A program made the translations under genes and the position numbers. A stretch of 64,000 nucleotides of DNA from Sphingoaurantiacus capsulatus (GTDB lineage Bacteria > Pseudomonadota > Alphaproteobacteria > Sphingomonadales > Sphingomonadaceae): NCBI RefSeq assembly GCF_042648405.1, contig NZ_JBHRXV010000007.1, positions 1 to 64,000 on the forward strand, in the 5' to 3' direction. The notes under the pieces are model-generated. The model worked only from the letters and a program-made list of their open reading frames with translations. It did not search any database and was not told the origin of the DNA. This document shows, one piece after another, positions 1-7,038 of the stretch; within the stretch, counting starts at the first letter, position 1; each line of letters begins with the position of its first letter.

Positions 1-53
1 CAACAAGCCCACTGAGGGAATCCAAATTCGATTCAGAGGAAAATCATCCCGCT

Positions 54-1190
54 CTAGCGGCTGGCGAACCAGCGGCGCAGCAACTCGGCGTAGATGTCGG
101 TCAGTCGCTCAAGGTCGTCGACCGCAACGACCTCGTCGACCTTGTGCATCGACTGGCCGGGCAGGCCGAATTCGACGACCGGGCACAGGCGGCGGATAAA
201 GCGCGCGTCGGAGGTGCCGCCGCTGGTCGACAGCTCGGGCGTCACGCCCGTCACCGCCTCGATGGCCTCGACGATGACGGCGCTGAAGTCGCCGGGCTCG
301 GTCAGGAAGGACTCGCCGGAAATCTTCACCTCGACCTCGTTGGCGGGGGCGTGCGCGGCGACCGTCTCGCGAATCCACGCCTCCAGTTCGCTGCCGCGAT
401 GGAGGTCGTTGAAGCGGATGTTGATGCGCGCGCGGGCCTGCGCCGGGATGACGTTGGTCGCCGGGTTGCCGACCGTCACATCGGTGATCTCGAGGTTGGA
501 GGCGTCGAACCAGTCGGAGCCCTCGTCGAGCAGCCGGCCCTTCAAATCGGCGAGGATGCGCACCAGCCGGGTGATCGGGTTGTCGGCGCGGGCGGGGTAG
601 GCGACATGGCCCTGCGCGCCGTTGACGGTGATCCAGGCGTTGACCGATCCGCGCCGGCCGACCTTCACCATGTCGCCGAGGCGCTGCGCGCTGGTCGGCT
701 CGCCGACGAGGCAGGCGTCGGGGACGTGGCCGTTCGCTTCCATCCAGTCGAGCAGCTTGGTGGTGCCGAAGGTCGCCGGCCCTTCCTCGTCGCCGGTGAT
801 GACCAGCGACAACGATCCGGGGAGCGGCCCGGCGCGGTCGATGGCGGCGACGAAGGCGGCGATCGCGCCCTTCATGTCCGCGGCGCCGCGCCCGACGAGC
901 TGGCCGTTGCGGATCTCGGCGGCGAAGGGATCGAGCGACCAGGCGGCGACGTCGCCGACCGGCACCACATCGGTATGGCCGGCGAAGGCGAAATGCGGGC
1001 CGCTGTCGCCCCGCCGCGCGAACAGGTTGCGGATCGGGCCGTCGGGCGCCTCGCCGAAGGTCAATAGCTCGACGGTGAAGCCGCGCGACCGCAGCTCGCC
1101 GGCGAGTACGTCGAGCGCGCCGGCGTCGGCCGGGGTGACGCTCGGGCAGCGGATCAGCTCTTGCGCGAGCGCGACGGGATTGCTTGTCAT
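54..1190 (-). CDS. dapE: Succinyl-diaminopimelate desuccinylase DapE
   Basis: Zinc peptidase-like M20 enzyme that hydrolyses N-succinyl-LL-diaminopimelate to LL-DAP and succinate in the cytoplasmic lysine/peptidoglycan-precursor pathway. The 378-residue length is normal for DapE. Visible metal and catalytic features are the GHTD motif (His72), GRGAADMKG (Asp105), GDEEGPA (Glu135/136), GEPTS and a C-terminal SMHKVDE histidine. The ATG at 1190 faces the cupin gene start 38 bp away. In related bacteria dapE usually follows dapD; here a cupin gene on the other strand and a repeat lie between them, so dapE needs its own promoter or readthrough. Assignment is firm. Confidence 0.96.
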   Translation of the reverse strand: MTSNPVALAQELIRCPSVTPADAGALDVLAGELRSRGFTVELLTFGEAPDGPIRNLFARRGDSGPHFAFAGHTDVVPVGDVAAWSLDPFAAEIRNGQLVGRGAADMKGAIAAFVAAIDRAGPLPGSLSLVITGDEEGPATFGTTKLLDWMEANGHVPDACLVGEPTSAQRLGDMVKVGRRGSVNAWITVNGAQGHVAYPARADNPITRLVRILADLKGRLLDEGSDWFDASNLEITDVTVGNPATNVIPAQARARINIRFNDLHRGSELEAWIRETVAAHAPANEVEVKISGESFLTEPGDFSAVIVEAIEAVTGVTPELSTSGGTSDARFIRRLCPVVEFGLPGQSMHKVDEVVAVDDLERLTDIYAELLRRWFASR

Positions 1191-1228
1191 CGCCCCTCGT
1201 GTAGCCGGTTGGCCGAACGAGGAGCAAC

Positions 1229-1681
1229 ATGCCGAAGATCGATGTCGCCGCCGTGCCGGTGATCAGCCACAGCGGCTATCCCGCGCCCTATGCCGAGGCC
1301 GTGGCCGGCCGCAGCTACCAGCGGCTCGCCGATGTCGCGGGCCTGAAGGACTTTGCCGCCAACCTCTGCCGCCTCGCGCCCGGCGCCTGGTCGAGCCAGC
1401 GCCACTGGCACAGCGAGGAGGACGAGTTCGTGATGATGGTCGCTGGTGAGGCGATGCTGATCACCGATGTGGGCGAGACTCTGATGCGGCCCGGCGATTG
1501 CGCCGCGTTCAAGGCGGGCGTCACCGACGCGCATCATCTGGTCAACCGGTCGGATGCCGACGCGCTGTTCCTCGCGGTCGGCCCCGACAAGCCGTCGGAT
1601 AGCTGCACCTACCCTGACATCGACATGCACCTGCCGCGCAACGACGGCGGCTACACGCACACGGACGGTCGCCCCTACTGA
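1229..1681 (+). CDS. Cupin-domain protein
   Basis: Single-domain cupin of 150 residues. The first cupin motif is seen as HWHSEEDEF (His59, His61, Glu65), followed by a GDCAAF segment and a second-motif histidine near residue 102, so metal binding is expected. Cupins of this size range from sugar isomerases to dioxygenases and sensors; no substrate can be named from the sequence. The start at 1229 is supported by a GAGGAG ribosome site six bases upstream. It is divergent from dapE and convergent with dapD, and so interrupts the usual dapD-dapE order, which suggests later insertion or rearrangement. Confidence 0.85.
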   Translation: MPKIDVAAVPVISHSGYPAPYAEAVAGRSYQRLADVAGLKDFAANLCRLAPGAWSSQRHWHSEEDEFVMMVAGEAMLITDVGETLMRPGDCAAFKAGVTDAHHLVNRSDADALFLAVGPDKPSDSCTYPDIDMHLPRNDGGYTHTDGRPY

Positions 1682-1682
1682 G

Positions 1683-1800
1683 CCCCTCTCCCTGGAGGGG
1701 AGAGGGGTTGGGGAGAGGGTGGCCGGAGAGCGGACGCTAACCGGCGACCACCCTCACCCCGCTCGCTGGCGCGAGTCGCCCTCTCCCCTCAAGGGAGAGG
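1683..1800. repeat. CCTCTCCC-type inverted repeat pair
   Basis: The gap between the cupin and dapD stop codons holds two inverted copies of a CCTCTCCC-rich hairpin. The left part pairs cctctccc with ggggagagg around a short loop and runs into gagagggtgg. The right part begins ccaccctcaccc and ends in a second cctctccc/gggagagg hairpin. It resembles the repeat at 48,897-49,045. It lies between two convergent genes and could also act as a bidirectional terminator. Short GC-rich intergenic palindromes of this kind are frequent in proteobacterial genomes. Confidence 0.7.
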
Positions 1801-1807
1801 ATTACGA

Positions 1808-2641
1808 TTAGTCGCGGAGCAGCTCGTTGATGCCGGTCTTGGCGCGGGTCTGCGCGTCGACGCGCTTGACGATGACCGCGCAATAGAGGCTCGGCCCCGG
1901 GGTGCCGTCGGGCAGCGGCTTGCCGGGGAGATTGCCCGGCACCACCACCGAGTAGGCAGGGACGCGGCCGACGAACACTTCGCCGGTGGCGCGGTCGACG
2001 ATCTTGGTCGAGGCGCCGAGATAGACGCCCATCGACAGCACCGCGCCGGTTTCGACGATCACGCCTTCCGCCACCTCGGCGCGCGCGCCGATGAAGGCGC
2101 CGTCCTCGATGATCACCGGATTGGCCTGCAGCGGCTCGAGCACGCCGCCGATGCCGGCGCCGCCCGACAAATGGACGTTCTTGCCGATCTGCGCGCAGGA
2201 GCCGACCGTCGCCCAGGTGTCGACCATCGTGCCCTCGCCGACATAGGCGCCGATGTTGACGAAGCTCGGCATCAGCACCGCGCCCGGCGCGATGAAGGCG
2301 CCGCGGCGCACGACCGAGCCGGGGACAGCGCGGAAACCCGTGGCGCGGAAGCGGTTCTCGCCCCAGCCGTCGAACTTCGACGGCACCTTGTCCCACCAGC
2401 TGGCGTCGCCGGGCGCGCCGGCGATCAGACTGTTGTCGTTGAAGCGGAAGGACAGCAGCACCGCCTTCTTCAGCCACTGGTTGACCTGCCAGCCGTCGCC
2501 GGCCTTTTCGGCGACGCGGTAGCTGCCGTCGTCGAGGCCGGCGAGCGCGGCGTCGACCGCGTCGCGCAGCTCGCCGGTCGTGCCGGCGTTGACGCCGTCG
2601 CGCGAATCCCAGCCTGCTTCGATGATCGCTTCGATGCTCAT
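1808..2641 (-). CDS. dapD: Tetrahydrodipicolinate N-succinyltransferase DapD
   Basis: Transfers succinyl from succinyl-CoA to tetrahydrodipicolinate, two steps before DapE in DAP/lysine synthesis. The 277-residue product begins MSIEAII and shows an N-terminal helical part followed by hexapeptide repeats of a left-handed beta-helix (around residues 110-230, e.g. GAFIAPGAVL, NIGAYVGEGT, GKNVHLSGG). The ATG at 2641 overlaps the TGA of the upstream HAD gene in an ATGA junction, implying translational coupling. The same frame stays open far upstream, but that part overlaps the HAD gene in another frame and is not coding. Confidence 0.96.
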   Translation of the reverse strand: MSIEAIIEAGWDSRDGVNAGTTGELRDAVDAALAGLDDGSYRVAEKAGDGWQVNQWLKKAVLLSFRFNDNSLIAGAPGDASWWDKVPSKFDGWGENRFRATGFRAVPGSVVRRGAFIAPGAVLMPSFVNIGAYVGEGTMVDTWATVGSCAQIGKNVHLSGGAGIGGVLEPLQANPVIIEDGAFIGARAEVAEGVIVETGAVLSMGVYLGASTKIVDRATGEVFVGRVPAYSVVVPGNLPGKPLPDGTPGPSLYCAVIVKRVDAQTRAKTGINELLRD

Positions 2642-3303
2642 GACAGCTCCCGGTTCAGGCCGGCGAGCCAGGCGCCGACGTCGTTGATCTCGATATCGAT
2701 ATAGCTCGCGCACGCCTCGTGATCGCCGCGCTCGGAGCCGTTGTTGACCCAGACGGTGGTCATGCCGATGGCTTTCGCCGGGCGCAAGTTGCGCGCCATG
2801 TCCTCGACGAACAGCGCGGTCGTTGGGTCGATTCCATAGGCGTCGCACAGCCCCTGATAGGCACGCGGATCGGGCTTGGGGATGTAATCGGTGGCGTGGA
2901 TGTCGAAGATCGACTCGAACGCGTGCGCAAGGCCGAGCCGGTCGAGCACCTTCCCCGCATAGGGCGCGTCGCCGTTGGTGAAGACCAGCTTGCGCCCTGG
3001 CAGCGCCGCGATCCCCTCGATGACGCGGACATCCTGCTCCAGCACATCCATGTCGACGTCGTGGACGTAGCTCAGGAACTCGTTGGGGCTGACGTCGTGA
3101 TGGTCCATCAGGCCGCGCAGCGTCGTCCCATGCTCGTGGAAGAACGCCTTCTGTACCCGGTAGGCTTCCGCCCGGTCGCAGGCGAGCAGGCGCGAGATAT
3201 AGTCGCCCATCCGAACGTCGATCTGCCCGAACAGGTTGGCGCTCGGCGGATAGAGCGTGTTGTCGAGGTCGAAAATCCAGGTGGAGATGCGCGACAGGTC
3301 CAT
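2638..3303 (-). CDS. HAD-family hydrolase, pyrimidine 5'-nucleotidase type
   Basis: 221-residue haloacid dehalogenase hydrolase. Motif I is FDLDNTLYP (nucleophile Asp12, Asp14), motif II is VFTNGD, the motif III lysine is in IPKPDP and the motif IV acid is in FVEDMARN. The pattern resembles the SDT1/PHM8-type pyrimidine 5'-nucleotidases that remove phosphate from nucleotides or small phosphoesters. It is first in an operon with dapD, overlapping it by 4 bp. Alphaproteobacteria often keep a phosphatase of this kind next to dapD; whether it acts in DAP metabolism is unknown. Confidence 0.88.
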   Translation of the reverse strand: MDLSRISTWIFDLDNTLYPPSANLFGQIDVRMGDYISRLLACDRAEAYRVQKAFFHEHGTTLRGLMDHHDVSPNEFLSYVHDVDMDVLEQDVRVIEGIAALPGRKLVFTNGDAPYAGKVLDRLGLAHAFESIFDIHATDYIPKPDPRAYQGLCDAYGIDPTTALFVEDMARNLRPAKAIGMTTVWVNNGSERGDHEACASYIDIEINDVGAWLAGLNRELS

Positions 3304-3446
3304 GTCGTCCGCGCGTATAGCCGCCCAGGAGTCGCAGGCGAAACGTTAATATTCGGGTGACCCTTATCGTGGTAAACAGCCGCCGCCCGTTGGGGGGCGC
3401 GTGGGGACCGGGGGGTCTTATCGTGTTGAGTTCGTCGAAGGTGCGG

Positions 3447-5759
3447 ATGCGCGCCGCCACTGCGCTTGCGGGCGCTGTCTTTCTCACCGCCTGCGGGGGC
3501 GGCGGCGGTGGGGGAACCGCCACCATTCCGACGCCGCCGGCCGGCAGCGCGACTCCGACGCCGACACCGGTGGTGCTCGCCCCCACGCCGGCACCGACGC
3601 CCACCCCGACTCCAACGCCGGCGTCGATCAACTACAACACCACCGAGTACACCCGCTCGAGCGGTGCGGTGCACATGAACGCGATCACCGCCTACAACCG
3701 CGGCGCCACCGGCGCCGGGGTAACCGTGGCGGTGCTCGACTCGGGCGTCGATACCGACAGCGCCGAATTCTCGGGGCGCATCCACACTGCCAGCCAGGAC
3801 ATCGCCGGCAGCGGTCGCGGCATCGACGATTCGGATGGCCACGGCACCTCGGTCGCCGCGACCTTGCTTGCTGCCCGGAACGACAACGCCATCCAGGGCG
3901 CCGCCTTCGGCGCGACCTTGCTGGCGCTGCGCACCGATACGGTCGGCAGTTGCGGCAGTACCGATGGCTGCCAGCACAGCGACAATTCACTGGCGCGCGC
4001 CATCGATGTCGCGGTGACGAGCGGCGCGCGCGTCATCAACATGTCGCTCGGCGGATCGTCGGCGAATGCCAATCTGCGCAACGCCATCGCACGGGCGACC
4101 ACCGCCGGCGCGATCGTCGTCATCTCCGCCGGCAATGACGGCGCGGCGCAGCCCGATCCGCTGGCGCTGATCGCCACCGACATGGTGGCGCGCAACCAGG
4201 TGATCATCGCCGGCTCGGTCGGCACCGCGCTCGACCCCGCTGCGATGTCGAGCTTCAGCAACAAGGCCGGCACCGGCGCCGCTCGCTATCTGGCGGCGCT
4301 CGGTTACCGGGTCCGTAGCTTCGACAATACTGGCCAGTCCTTCCTGTACAGCGGCACCTCCTATGCCGCGCCGCAGGTGTCGGCGGCGGCGGCGCTGCTG
4401 ATCAGCGCCTTCCCGAACCTGACCGCTGCGCAAGTGGTCGAGCTGCTGTTCACCTCGGCAACCGACGGCGGCGTCGCGGGCACCGACCCCGACTTCGGCC
4501 GCGGCATCCTCAGCCTGACGCGCGCCTTCCAGCCGATCGGCGGCACCTCGCTCGCCGGCAGCGCGATACCGGTTACCGACGACAATGGCATCCTCGGCGG
4601 TGCCTTCGGCGACGGCGTGCAACTGGGGAGCGCGCTGCAGGGCGCGGTGATCCTCGATGGCTTCGATCGCGCCTTCGCCATCGATCTCGCCGGCACCATT
4701 GCGGCGGCACCCGTTCAGCGCCCGCTTGCGGGACGCCTTGCCGATCGCACCCGCGGTGTCGGGGTCGGCGGCGACAACGGCTATCTGTTCCTCAACATCG
4801 CGCCCGCCACCTCGACACGGCCGTGGGTGGGCCTCGCGCAGATCGGCGTCGATTCGCAGGCGGGCGACCGGATGCAGGCGACGAGCGGGCTCATCGCCAG
4901 CCGGCTCGACGCGACGACGCGGATGGGCGTCGCCGTCGGCTATGGCGCGGAGACGCTGCTCGGCTCGATGACCGGCGGTAACCCGGACGGCGCCTTCATC
5001 ACCGGCGCCGACCCGCTGACCGCGGCGGGCTTCGCGGCGCACGACCGCACCTCCACCGCGTTCACCCGGCAGGCCGGCCGCTGGTCGCTTGGCTTTGCCG
5101 CCAGCCATGCGCGCGCCAACGATCCGCGCCGCTTCGGCTTCGACAGGCAGCGCGAGGGCAGCGTCGACACCGTGGCGATCGAGGCGGCACGGCGTGTCGG
5201 CCCGGTCGAGCTGCGGCTCGGTGTGAGCCAGATGAACGAGAGCGACTCGGTGCTCGGCAGCTGGTCGGGTCCGGCGCTCGGCCTGCAGGGCGCACGGACC
5301 CGCTTCGCCAATATCCACGCGAAGCTGCCGCTCGGCTCGGGCTTCATCCTCGGCGCGGGCGCGCGGCAGGGCTGGACCAATGCCGAGACCGGCGGCGGCC
5401 TCGTCACGCGCGCGGACGGCATCCGCAGCTTCGGCTTCCAGTTCGACGTCGCCAAGGAGCGGCTGTTCGGCGGCGACCGCTTCGACTTGCGCATCGCGCA
5501 GCCGCTGCGGGTCAGCGGCGGCAGCCTGCAGCTCGCGGTGCCGGTCGACTATGACTATGCGACGCTCGCCACGCGCTTCGAGAACCGCTCGGCGAACCTG
5601 ACGCCGTCAGGGCGCGAGCTCGACGTCGAGGCGGCGTACAGCGTGACGCTGCTCGGCGGCGAAGTCGGTACGCACGTCTACTGGCGCAACGAGCCCGGCC
5701 ACGTCGCGGCACGCCGCGACGATCTAGGTGCTGCCTTGCGGTACCGCGTCGGCTTCTAG
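3447..5759 (+). CDS. Lipidated S8 serine protease autotransporter
   Basis: Secreted subtilisin-like protease. The preferred ATG at 3447 gives 770 residues beginning with a lipoprotein signal ending LTAC (Cys16), then a Gly-rich and Pro-Thr repeat linker (PTPTP units). The S8 domain carries Asp98 in AVLDSGVD, His132 in DGHGTS and Ser305 in GTSYAAP. Roughly residues 500-770 look like an autotransporter beta-barrel and end in Phe, as outer-membrane proteins do. A lipid-anchored S8 autotransporter recalls Neisseria NalP. An earlier in-frame ATG lies at 3357 and GTGs at 3423/3441; 3447 fits the signal peptide best. Its stop shares CTAG with the convergent tetR-family gene. Confidence 0.88.
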   Translation: MRAATALAGAVFLTACGGGGGGGTATIPTPPAGSATPTPTPVVLAPTPAPTPTPTPTPASINYNTTEYTRSSGAVHMNAITAYNRGATGAGVTVAVLDSGVDTDSAEFSGRIHTASQDIAGSGRGIDDSDGHGTSVAATLLAARNDNAIQGAAFGATLLALRTDTVGSCGSTDGCQHSDNSLARAIDVAVTSGARVINMSLGGSSANANLRNAIARATTAGAIVVISAGNDGAAQPDPLALIATDMVARNQVIIAGSVGTALDPAAMSSFSNKAGTGAARYLAALGYRVRSFDNTGQSFLYSGTSYAAPQVSAAAALLISAFPNLTAAQVVELLFTSATDGGVAGTDPDFGRGILSLTRAFQPIGGTSLAGSAIPVTDDNGILGGAFGDGVQLGSALQGAVILDGFDRAFAIDLAGTIAAAPVQRPLAGRLADRTRGVGVGGDNGYLFLNIAPATSTRPWVGLAQIGVDSQAGDRMQATSGLIASRLDATTRMGVAVGYGAETLLGSMTGGNPDGAFITGADPLTAAGFAAHDRTSTAFTRQAGRWSLGFAASHARANDPRRFGFDRQREGSVDTVAIEAARRVGPVELRLGVSQMNESDSVLGSWSGPALGLQGARTRFANIHAKLPLGSGFILGAGARQGWTNAETGGGLVTRADGIRSFGFQFDVAKERLFGGDRFDLRIAQPLRVSGGSLQLAVPVDYDYATLATRFENRSANLTPSGRELDVEAAYSVTLLGGEVGTHVYWRNEPGHVAARRDDLGAALRYRVGF

Positions 5760-6355
5760 CGGCAGAGATATCCGCGCAAGGCTCGCACCACGCGCAGCTC
5801 AATCAGATCGGCGTTGCGGTCGCCGCGGCGCACCGAGGCGTCGGTCAGCGAGCGCGTCATCGACTGGACGTCATCGGCGGCGGCATTGATGTCGCTGCCC
5901 CACAGGCGGCCGCGATGCTGCTCGAGGAAGCTGCGGATCACCACGTTGACGCGGCGCGCGGCGCCGTCGTCGACCGGCAGGCGCCGGCCCTCGTAGGCGA
6001 GCGTGCGTTCGAGCCCCGGCCGGTCGAGCTGGTGGCGCACGATGGTGCGCACCAGCAGCCGCAGCCCGGCTTCGAACAGCATCGTCTTGGCATCGCGCCC
6101 GGCCTGCACGACCGAGGTTTCGAGGCTGCCCGACGAGCGCTCGATCAGCGCGGCGGTGAGCGCCTGCTTGTTCGGAAAATATTGATAGAGCGACCCGATG
6201 CTGACGCCGGCCTGCGCCGCCACCGCATTGGTGGTCAGCCGGGTCGGCCCTTCGCGTTCGAGAATGCCGGCGGCCGCCGCCAGAATCGCTTCAACCGTCG
6301 CCTGTGCGCGTGGCTGCACAGGCATCTTGCGCGCGGCAAGAGCCACTACCCCCAT
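5756..6355 (-). CDS. TetR/AcrR-family transcriptional regulator
   Basis: 199-residue regulator with an N-terminal DNA-binding domain around residues 18-65: helices VEAILAAAAGILE and LTTNAVAAQAGVSIGSLYQYFPNK, the typical TetR helix-turn-helix ending in the YxYFxNK signature. The C-terminal ligand domain is not diagnostic. A second in-frame ATG (residue 11) gives a more usual start. The promoter upstream overlaps a GTGAGT-N4-ACTCAC palindrome, so negative autoregulation is likely. Its target is unknown; the convergent protease and the upstream DUF454 gene are the nearest candidates. Confidence 0.92.
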   Translation of the reverse strand: MGVVALAARKMPVQPRAQATVEAILAAAAGILEREGPTRLTTNAVAAQAGVSIGSLYQYFPNKQALTAALIERSSGSLETSVVQAGRDAKTMLFEAGLRLLVRTIVRHQLDRPGLERTLAYEGRRLPVDDGAARRVNVVIRSFLEQHRGRLWGSDINAAADDVQSMTRSLTDASVRRGDRNADLIELRVVRALRGYLCR

Positions 6356-6389
6356 CTCGCTAACCCCCGTCTCGCGAGTCCCTAGAAGC

Positions 6390-6405
6390 GTGAGTATCGA
6401 CTCAC
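6390..6405. promoter_or_regulatory. Putative TetR-type operator
   Basis: Perfect inverted repeat gtgagt-atcg-actcac, 35 bp before the ATG of the TetR-family gene. It covers the -10 hexamer of the promoter predicted at 6393-6422, the usual geometry for autorepression. Binding by this regulator is inferred from position and symmetry only. Confidence 0.6.
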
Positions 6406-6422
6406 ATTTGTTACGGGGTCAA
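6393..6422 (-). promoter_or_regulatory. Predicted sigma70 promoter of the TetR-family gene
   Basis: Read on the minus strand: TTGACC (-35, 6422-6417), an 18-bp spacer and GATACT (-10, 6398-6393). The start site would fall near 6386. The -35 overlaps the stop codon of the upstream DUF454 gene, and the -10 lies inside the palindromic operator. Confidence 0.5.
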
Positions 6423-6766
6423 GACGGGCGGGTGGCAATCCAGGTGCCGCTGATCAGCGCGACCGCGAGCGGCATGTAGGCATGCCAGCTGTCGAGCGCG
6501 ACGAGTCCGATGACGGCGCTCGCCGCCAGCGCGACTAGCGCCATGATCTTGCCGCGCTTGCTGATCGCCCCGCGTTCGCGCCACGCGACGATGTGCGGGC
6601 CAAAGCGCGGATGGTCGAGCAGCCGCTTCTCCCAGACCGGATTGGCCTTGGCGAAGCAGAAGGCGGCGAGGATCATGAACGGGACGGTCGGGAGCAGCGG
6701 CACCACGATGCCGATGACCCCCAGCGCGACGGAGACGATGCCGATCGTCAGATAGACCGGCTGCAT
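6419..6766 (-). CDS. DUF454 (YbaN-type) inner-membrane protein
   Basis: 115-residue protein of the DUF454/YbaN family. An N-terminal membrane pair (LTIGIVSVALGVIGIVVPLLPTVPFMILAAFCF, shown here only as its position, about residues 6-38) is followed by a hydrophilic stretch with LLDHPRFGPHI and WRERGAIS, then one or two C-terminal membrane segments. The PLLPTVPF and HPRFG pieces are family hallmarks. Function is unknown across the family. It lies downstream of the palindromic element at 6769-7036, which separates it from the nitronate monooxygenase gene. Confidence 0.88.
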   Translation of the reverse strand: MQPVYLTIGIVSVALGVIGIVVPLLPTVPFMILAAFCFAKANPVWEKRLLDHPRFGPHIVAWRERGAISKRGKIMALVALAASAVIGLVALDSWHAYMPLAVALISGTWIATRPS

Positions 6767-6768
6767 CA

Positions 6769-7036
6769 GGGGCTAGGCCGACAGGCTATGCCGTTCGTGA
6801 CGGCGTCAGGAAGTCCGGGGCGAGTGAGGGAGCGAAGCCAGCTACAACTCAGTAGCTGGCAAGCGAAGCGAGCGCTGAGCCGGACTTCCTGACGCCGCCC
6901 TGCGGGTGGCACGGAGGGGTCGAATGGGTGCGTCGCCGACGCTTGCCGGGGGCCTTCAGGCCCGCCTGCGCGCCAGCTCCTACCCATTCGACCCCTCCGT
7001 GCCATCACGAATGGCATAGCCTGTCGGCCTAGCCCC
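6769..7036. repeat. Nested palindromic, cloverleaf-like element
   Basis: The whole 272-bp gap between two minus-strand genes is a composite palindrome. The outer arms (6769-6800 and 7005-7036) are 32 bp with one mismatch. Inside are two further perfect stems: 18 bp (6801-6818 with 6880-6897) and 23 bp (6907-6929 with 6982-7004). The first encloses a 9-bp hairpin (6837-6845 with 6852-6860). Folded, this is an outer stem with two long side arms. The reading frames across it are artefacts of the repeat. No transposase and no clear target duplication is seen. It could be a non-autonomous mobile element or a structured RNA. Confidence 0.85.
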
Positions 7037-7038
7037 TT

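Noticed and set aside
1808..3631. DapD joined to a long upstream extension as a fusion protein
   Set aside because: The upstream part overlaps the HAD gene in another frame and has low-complexity sequence; the HAD gene and DapD each have normal starts and an ATGA junction.
6766..7017. 83-residue reading frame on the minus strand across the palindromic element
   Set aside because: It consists entirely of the repeat arms and has no ribosome site or recognisable domain; the signal is the palindrome, not a protein.
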